NCBI GenBank assembly: GCA_024138015.1
Contig: JAMXBB010000008.1
Span: forward strand, 4,167,405-4,231,404
DNA length: 64,000 nucleotides
Reading direction: 5' to 3'
Source: Lumnitzera littorea
Taxonomy: Eukaryota; Streptophyta; Magnoliopsida; Myrtales; Combretaceae
Shown here piece after piece: positions 57,111 through 64,000 of the stretch (position 1 is its first letter; each line of letters begins with the position of its first letter). The notes under the pieces were generated by a model that had not been told where the DNA came from, searched no databases, and saw only the letters and a program-made list of their open reading frames with translations. The translations under genes and the position numbers were made by a program.

Positions 57111-58135
57111 ATTACAACCCGTGCTTACTCATATTCAACTCTAATATTTAAGACTTATGTTCACTCTCATATTCAATGCTCAAGTGCAATTCTTATGTTC
57201 ACCCATGATCAAGACTCATATGTCAAGGTTCATGATCGACTCATATGATGAGACTCATATTCAACTTACATGCCAAGGGTGTCATGTTCAATTCATATAC
57301 ACAACTCACACATGCTCATATTGAAGGTTTAGAAGTACTCATGTTAGAAGCCCACATGTACTCGTACTGAAGGGATTGTGCCAAATTGAAGTGTTCAACT
57401 CTTACGTATTCATGTGGAAGGCTTATAATTGGTTCATGTGTGCTTGAGTCATGGACTCACTTTCAACTCTTACGTTCTCATGCTCAGGGTTCATGTTCAA
57501 TTCATTTAGAAGTTTCATGTTCATTTCACATGATTTAGTTCACAACTACTCATGCTAAAGGGGGTCATATTCATTTTAAATTTTCAATTCACAAATACTT
57601 ATGTTAAAGAGGTTCAAAGCTCATGTCTAATTCCCTTTCTAAGTTCACATTCTAGGCTCATGATTGGTTCACATGTTCAAAGCCCGCATCACGTCGTGCT
57701 TAAGGCTATATCGTGCCACGTTCCAAGACTTACATCATGATCAGAGATTACATCACACTCAGGACTCAAATCGTGTTTAAGATTCATGTTCAAGACTCAT
57801 GTTTTATTAATGTTCGTGCTTAGCTTATGAGTTTGCATTAGACTCTCATGTATTGATATCCAAGGCTCATGCTTTGTTCATGTGTGCTCAACTCATAGGC
57901 TCATGTTTTACTCTCATGTACCAAAGTTCAAGCCTCATGTTTAGTTCATCTCATGTGTAAGGTTCGCACTCGCCTCTTATGTGCTTGTGTGTGCATGCCT
58001 TTGCGACTCGAGACTCGTGTTCAATTTATATTACAAGTTGTAATTGGTTTATGGAGATTACAAAAGAAAGCCACACATAACCTAAGTATTATACCTCTCC
58101 ATTATCATTCATTGATGAAGATCGATCCTAATTGG
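57111..58135. repeat. Degenerate continuation of the minisatellite
   Basis: TCATGTTCAA, GACTCATGTT and CTCATRTTCAA recur irregularly to about 57,960, without a fixed phase. Frames at 57,552-57,740 and 57,953-58,153 arise from this repetitive text. Confidence 0.6.
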
Positions 58136-58498
58136 CCCTTAGTTTGCGAATAGTTACGGTTTGGGTAGTAAAGAGTCTACTCTTTTTAAACCATATCAAT
58201 TTGCTAATTGGTGTAAGGATAAGATCTGGTCTTCAAGTTATGATCGTAGAATTTTGACCCTTGATTAGCAAATAGTCACAGTCTAGACAGAATGAGTCTA
58301 CACTCTTTAAATCGTGTTGATTTGCTGACTGTTGCTAGTTTAAGATGTGGTCCTTAAGTTACGATCGTAAGCTTTTGACCCTCGATTGCAAGCAATCGCA
58401 ATCTGAGAGATAAAGAGATCCACTTTAAATTGAGCCGATTTGCTGATTGTGGCAAGTTCGAGATAGTAGCAACTCAAAATGTAAACGTAAACTCCCAA
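58136..58498. repeat. Three-unit tandem repeat, 121-bp period
   Basis: Units start at 58,136, 58,258 and 58,379 with CCCTYRRTTNGCAA-like text. They share AGTCTACWCTTTTTAAA-like text, RATTTGCTRATTG, AAGATSTGGTCYTYAAGTTA and GATCGTARRMTTTTGA. The third unit is the most diverged. Non-coding. Confidence 0.88.
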
Positions 58499-58523
58499 AT
58501 ATTGATCTCACTACCTGCAAAAG

Positions 58524-58727
58524 ATGAGGAAGGAAGAGATGTCATTTTCACAATTTAAAAGAGAGAGAGAGGAGAGAAGGATGCAAGAATTAATAAGACA
58601 ATATAAGGAGAAAGCAACCAATAGAACAACAAATGGACCTATTGAAGAATCTCAACTAAAAGAAACTTTATCCATAATGTTTGTTCTAAAGCAAATCAAA
58701 TTTATAGAGGACAAGATGAATTTGTGA
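58524..58727 (+). other. Short charged reading frame, unclassified
   Basis: A 67-residue frame, MRKEEMSFSQFKREREERRM, continuing QELIRQYKEKATN and LKETLSIMFVLKQIKFIED. It is helix-prone and charged, unlike the low-complexity frames around it, so it could be a piece of a transposon or host gene. No family is recognised and no neighbouring exon is evident. Confidence 0.25.
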
Positions 58728-60241
58728 TATCAACAACACCTGTAACAACTTAGAAGATCATGCTCGGGTTCAATAGATTTCCATAGTTAGATTCATATGA
58801 CGGAAGTTCAATAAGTGAAGAATAAAGCTTGTTACAGTATTCTCAATAGAGCAAGTGGGAAATTTAAATTTGTAAGTTTAGAAAAAAAGGGGGTTTCTTG
58901 AAGAGACTTATGAGTCTAAGAGTTAGGGCAGGTAGGAAATTTGGTAGCCCCATTACCATCTCAAAACTTTGAGCCACCAACAAGAGAAGAAGGGAGTTTG
59001 AAAAAAAAAAAAAATACCGGCTCGTGCGTGAAGTTGATTGAAACACCATAAGAAGCCTAAAGAGTCTAAAGTACATAACCAAAAGCTAACAAAGTATATC
59101 ACTATGAGGAGTAGTCGTGCAAATAAAACTAGACATATCACCATGAAGCTTGTTATCAATTTAATGATATAAGCTAGCTATCGAAAAAATACGCATTTTA
59201 TGAAGGCAAAGACTCTGTGTCCAGTGATACAAATATAGGAACATGACAAGAAGTTAGAAGCGGCATCTATTCAATTAGAAAAGTGAGACTCCATGATAAC
59301 AATAAATTTGATTAAAAGGAAATTTCTTATTGGGAAAATATATACAGAGAGAAAATTTCCTACATAGGTTGGACTTCTTGGTGATGAGCCATTTCATTCA
59401 AAAGGTATTCGTTCTTTGATGCTTGTCAAAATGCCTCAAAGAAGTCAGCTTCTCTTTAAGTACCATGATTGGCACGTATGCTCAAAGTAGTAGTGGATAT
59501 TTGAGCATAAAGACTTGTGTGGTTATGCTGTGAAAGTTGATTTGAGTTTTGATGTTCTCATCTGAAATACAAAGAATAAATCACATGTTGAAGTTGTGTG
59601 CATTTATAGATGAAGCAAGTTGACACTCAATAGAGAATTCAAGCGCAATTATTTGGTAAAGCTTTAGAGAGAAACCATTATCGAAGCCTATGTTATTTAC
59701 TTGAAAAAAATCTTTGAAACAATTGAGTTCGAAAGAGAAACCAACAAGTCATAATGCAATCTGGTTCATTTTCAAGAGAGCATTTAGTCAAAAAAGCAAA
59801 GAAAGCATTTGGTAAAACACACTAACCAAGCCACCTGAAAACACACCTCATTTCTTTGAACTTGCTTGTCCAATTAAAAGGAGAGAAGATTACTCCATCG
59901 GAGCACACATTTGGCAGTTCCTTGAGTATACTCATCAAAGGCAGCACATATATGCAGATGGATAGACTCCATAACCGACCAACTTACTACATGGTGCAAG
60001 TGCCAACAACAGCTAACGCCGAGCAAGCGGAACAAATCCGAGCAAATTCCTTAGGAATAGCTAACATAACAAAGAAAAATCAAACAAAGCCAAGCACGGA
60101 CAGCATGAAAAGATGTGAATCCGAGTAAGAATGTGGAGTTCAACAGCAACTGCAATGAAAACTCCACACTCACGCAACCACACAGCCCTAACTTGAAAAA
60201 TTTTCCAAAAGCTTACTTTTTTCTAGAGTCTTTTCGCGTCA
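58728..60241. other. Spacer, no gene recognised
   Basis: Contains a poly-A run of 15 at about 58,999 inside non-repetitive text. Frames at 58,864-59,159 (minus) and 59,856-60,128 (plus, 90 residues) resemble nothing known. The base composition is less AT-rich than typical spacer, so a decayed gene or retroelement is possible. Confidence 0.35.
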
Positions 60242-60545
60242 ATGGAGTTTTGGGGTGTTAAAGTCAAAAGTGGTGAGCCACTTATGCTTGAATCTCAGGA
60301 TGAGACAGTTGTGCATCTTTCACAGGCATGTCTTGGAGATATAAAGGGCAAGGGAAGTGAGCCAGTTTACTTATATGCCAGTATTGGTGGCCAGAAACTA
60401 GTTATAGGAATTCTTTCATATGAAAAGTTTCCACAGGTCTCATTTGATTTGGTATTTGAGAAAAAGAAAAATTCAACTGTCCAATAACTTGAAAAGTGGA
60501 AGTGTCTACTTCACTAGATATAAGACACAGCTACGATATGGTAGA
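60242..60545 (+). pseudogene. HD2-type histone deacetylase fragment, frameshifted
   Basis: Starts MEFWGVKVKSGEPLMLESQD, the MEFWGVEVK signature that opens plant HD2 (HDT) nucleoplasmin-like proteins. It continues VVHLSQACLGDIKGKGSEP, VYLYASIGGQKLVIGILS and EKFPQVSFDLVFEK. A frameshift near 60,466 truncates it. The other frame then gives LKSGSVYFTRYKT, matching the next HD2 block, before homology ends. HD2 proteins act in nucleolar chromatin silencing and rRNA gene control. Only the first 100 residues or so are present, without the acidic middle or zinc finger. No intron interrupts this part. It may be a retrocopy or a truncated gene piece. Confidence 0.9.
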
Positions 60546-61734
60546 TTACAATGCTCCACTGCCAGCCTTCGACAACTAAGAAATCAGCCTCAACTACTGG
60601 CTTCACCACTTCAACAGGTATAGGCTTCGTCAATCTCCGATATCGAGTATGGTTTGGCCTCTTCTTTCTTCTCCAAGGATATCAAGCCACCAGTTTTGTG
60701 AAAGAAAGAAAAAAAAACAAATTGATGAAAACATAAAAAAGGAATCTTGGTCAGTTTTATAGAGAAAGAAAGGAAGCAATGGTAAAGACCTCACTCACTG
60801 CCGAATGAGGAAGGGAGGAAATGAAAACATAAAAAAGCAAAGTAGATATTGTGTTGAATTGTTAATGAGGATAAAGGAAAAAGTGAGAAGACACTAGTCA
60901 AGCCTTCAGTGGTCACAATTCTATAAAGGAGAAGGTAATGCATCAAATTGGGCAAGGATACCTTAACGTATAAAGTTAGTGGCCCGAACGCAGTTGAATT
61001 TTTGGGATGTTCTTCAGCGTGCATTGTATCCTGATTTTTCCTTTGCAATGGCCCATGACGAATGTATGTCTACTAAAAAGAAAAGAAAAGGGGGAGACAA
61101 CTCATAATGATTCCATATGCTACTAAAATGATTGAAGGTTAATTGTTGATAAGTACGTCTTCTTAAAGTATTTTTTTTTTTAAGGGATTTTCTAAATAAA
61201 GAATTGAAAATTAGTTTAACTTCCAAGGTGCTATCCAAAAACTCCACAAGAGATGTTGTCTCCTTGACCCTTGCCTACTAATCGACTAGTAAGACCACAA
61301 CATTTATTACGCAACGAATGAGATTTGGTTAATATAAAGTGTTTATATTATAATGAGAAGAAAATTAAGGCAATATTAATAAGTGGAGTCAGCTCAATGA
61401 GATCGCTCATATGAACTTAGCATACAAAATCAACTTGACCGAAGTCAATAACTCATATAAATCAAATCAAAGAAATAAATCAGCTTAAAAAAAGACAACT
61501 TATAAAAGATTTATTTCAGAGTATTGTCTTGGGGGCAATCTACAACTCAATTCAGTTAAGACATAACATACGATTAAGAAATGCTGTGAACTCGCGCAAT
61601 TAAATAACTCTCAAATTAATCTAGCAATAATGCAGCCATTTAATAGCACACATGCGCCTAAGTCATCTAAAAGGCTTATTCGATGCCCAAAACCCTTCTA
61701 CTCCGTTTGAAGGACTTTAGTCAGGAGCAAAATG
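60546..61734. other. Spacer after the HD2 fragment, no gene seen
   Basis: Downstream of the HD2 homology I find no acidic-domain or zinc-finger coding text. Frames at 60,551-60,736 (plus) and 60,791-61,247 (minus) are unrecognised. Confidence 0.45.
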
Positions 61735-62190
61735 TAAAAGGCCAAATTTAATATTGAGCTTCAAGCATATTGATTAAATGAAGGTGATAAGGCTCGAGGA
61801 GTCAAGTCCATAAATTACCGAGATAATTAAGAAAGTTTTGGCACAATAAGTTTGAAGTAAGGCCCATTGGATTAGTCCACCAAACTCAATCTTTCTTAAT
61901 CTCATACTAAAATAATAAATAAAGTCTTTATCTAGGTCTAAACTTAGGAAAATAACCCACTGGAGATCCATTAATAAAGGGTTTCAATCTTAATCATTAA
62001 TCACCAAGATGATCTGATGGATAGGATTAACTACCATTTTCTATAAATACCCCATTCGCATCCTTATTTGGAAAAAAAAAAAAAAACCCATTAACGTCAT
62101 TACTTTGATACAACCTTGTCTTAAAGATCAAACACTTAAACACCTTAAAAACTCTACTCTATTTTTCATTAATCTTGAAGTTTAATGCTA
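61735..62190 (+). mobile_element. LTR-like segment with promoter text (candidate)
   Basis: Starts with a GGCCAAATTTAATATTGAGC block also seen at 44,830. It carries a TATA box in TTTCTATAAATACCCCATTC (about 62,038-62,057) and a poly-A run at 62,070-62,085. It has the look of the U3/R part of an LTR, but no ends, PBS or partner were identified. Confidence 0.35.
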
Positions 62191-62329
62191 TCGCGCTCTT
62201 CCTCCAGCCTCATCAAAATTGTCTACTCCCCATCCCTACACTTATGTCCTAAACATCACCCACAATTCACTCAAGTCATTTTCCTAATCAAGTGTAATAC
62301 AAATTCAATGAAATTTATTTTTAAAAAAA

Positions 62330-62850
62330 TGTTTAGCTTCAATAGGTGACCACACAAATTTTCTACTCAGCTACATCGAATTATTAGATTGGCATAACAA
62401 GAACTAAAATTGCACAAGTTTAACATCATAACAATATGAAACATATATTTAAGAGGCCAATTATATTCTATCATAGTAAATGTTATTTTAGTTAAAGCTT
62501 TTTTTAAAGGTGTTTTACCTACGTTGCTATGACCATTTGGTTTAATTATTCAACTAATATTTAATTACATTAATAAAACATTTATATTATAATATGATAT
62601 TTAGCTTTAGAAGGTCATCATATATTTTGTCTACTTAGGTACTTCGAATTATTAGATTGCCAAACTAGAAAATAAAGATGTGCAAGTTTAACCTATCAGT
62701 CTAATTGCCCAAAAAAGAAAATAATAAAAAAAAAAACTACCATTCTAAAATATGAAACACAGATTTCTAAGACAACTATTAAAACTTTTTTAGAAGGTGT
62801 TCTACTTTTCAAATACATTTTTAATGCTCAAGTCTTTTTAAAATTATTAT
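62330..62850. repeat. Direct repeat, about 271-bp period
   Basis: Copies start near 62,330 and 62,601. Both have TTTAGCTTYARWAGGT, TTCTACTCAGCTAC / TGTCTACTTAGGTAC, TCGAATTATTAGATTGSC, GCACAAGTTTAAC / GTGCAAGTTTAACC, ATATGAAACAYA and TTTTTWRAAGGTGTT in order. Non-coding. Confidence 0.75.
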
Positions 62851-64000
62851 TATTGTCATGTTTATGATTATTGTCATTATTACGTAAACATTATACTCAA
62901 TTGTTGTTAATCTAATTTTATTTTTCCCTTTAGCTCTCATTCATTTATCAAAAACAAAATTGAAACAATAAATAAGTAGTCAATTAATTGCCAATAATAG
63001 CGGATATTGATTAGTAATGAAAAATTTATTATTTCCTATTTAATGAATGATGATTCAATGAAAAACATTGTACACTCTATCTTTTAGTCTATTATATAGG
63101 AGTCCCATCACTATCCGTTGATATCATATATCGATTGCATTGATTGTTTTTAAATGTTATTGATTTGCTTAATACTATTAATGCCTAGTAATTAATTCTT
63201 TTTTTTTTCATTTATAAGCCATAAAAATGAGCAATTGGTATTTTTGATCTTGAATTGCGTAAATAATTACATTAGAAATTTCCATTTTAATGTTGTTTAA
63301 ATGTAATGTCATTTGCCATATATAAAACATAACAATAATGCTAATTATACTTTTAGCAAACGAGAAAAAATGCTAATTCTCTCTAAATGCTTATTGCCAT
63401 ATCTTTATTTTATTGGTTAACACATTATATCTCTTTTATAACATGTTTTCTATTTCAATTTTTGTTTTAATTCAGAATCAATTTTTATGATTGCCTTCTT
63501 TAATTTGTACATTTATCCCTTTTAAAAAACCAACCCTATTTTAAATTTGTGTAATTGTATAATCAATTTGTCATATATACACGATCAATATTAGTGTGTA
63601 GAACATATGTAACATTTAATATGATTGTAATATACATTTCATAGTATATGATTTAATATAATGTATAAGCTCAATATAATACAAGATACTAAAGACTATG
63701 TAATACGATAGGATATTATATTAAATTATACAACATACTTAATATATATATAATACTATGTATATGTATGTATATCATATAATAAATAAAATATATATAG
63801 TTTATGTATTCCATAGGTAATAAATATGTAATATTTAGTACTAATTTTCATAGAATATGACATAATACATCTTATATTGTAATATAGAATTTTTGAAACT
63901 CTTACCTTATATTGCTTTGAAATATAATACCTTTTCCATATTTACAAGATATCATTATGTGGGATTCAAATTAGAAGTATGCCTTTTAAAAAAAAAAAAA
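62851..64000. other. AT-rich spacer, no gene seen
   Basis: No supported gene. Dense TATAATAC-type text from about 63,590 onward. The window ends in a poly-A run. Confidence 0.6.

Overview
The window is nuclear DNA from a flowering plant. The evidence is an AT-rich background full of (TA)n tracts, decayed Ty1-copia and Ty3-gypsy elements, solo-LTR-like repeats, a nuclear insertion of plastid DNA (atpB and clpP pieces), a KIB1-4/DUF295 gene copy and a fragment of an HD2-type (plant-specific) histone deacetylase. The species cannot be named from the sequence. No intact protein-coding gene, rRNA, functional tRNA or CRISPR array was found. Almost every long reading frame is a transposon remnant, lies in simple repeats, or is antisense to a remnant.

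Layout. 1-3.3 kb: AT-rich spacer with three copies of a short dispersed repeat and one member each of two longer duplicated segments whose partners lie at 11.6-13.9 kb. 3.3-11.4 kb: two direct copies (A, B) of a 3.6 kb LTR-like repeat called R1 here. 11.4-20.1 kb: spacer with a decayed coding fragment, a TGTAAC-type repeat, microsatellites, an inverted-repeat element, a CACTA-like element and a 120-bp tandem repeat. 21.4-23.7 kb: an inverted R1 copy (C). 24.5-38.9 kb: a probable nest of retroelements. It has a short gypsy-type LTR fragment with a PBS-like sequence at 24.7 kb and decayed coding sequence at 25-26 kb. A reversed SIRE-like copia element with gag, protease, integrase, reverse transcriptase and RNase H runs from 27.9 to 32.8 kb, followed by inverted R1 copy D. 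Last come a seven-unit tandem array, a polypurine tract and a 324-bp LTR.

39.9-40.9 kb holds the best host gene, a KIB1-4 (DUF295) gene on the minus strand with a TATA box, broken by one in-frame stop. 41-45.7 kb: spacer with two small transposon candidates and a 148-bp tandem duplication. 45.7-55.1 kb: a CRM-like chromovirus (Ty3-gypsy) whose 3' LTR is split into three parts by a 1.97 kb solo LTR and by about 1.06 kb of rearranged plastid DNA. The three LTR parts sum to 853 bp against 849 bp for the 5' LTR, which supports the reconstruction. 55.1-58.5 kb: low-copy tandem repeats, including an 18-bp minisatellite. 60.2 kb: a frameshifted HD2 fragment. 61.7-62.9 kb: an LTR-like promoter segment and a 271-bp direct repeat. 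The remainder is AT-rich spacer.

There is no operon-like or pathway logic. The window records successive transposon insertions, organelle DNA capture and gene decay. I found no convincing new biological system. The most informative structures are the triple-split LTR, the plastid mosaic inside it, and the widely reused R1 repeat. All alignments were made by eye, so boundaries marked approximate may move by tens of bases.
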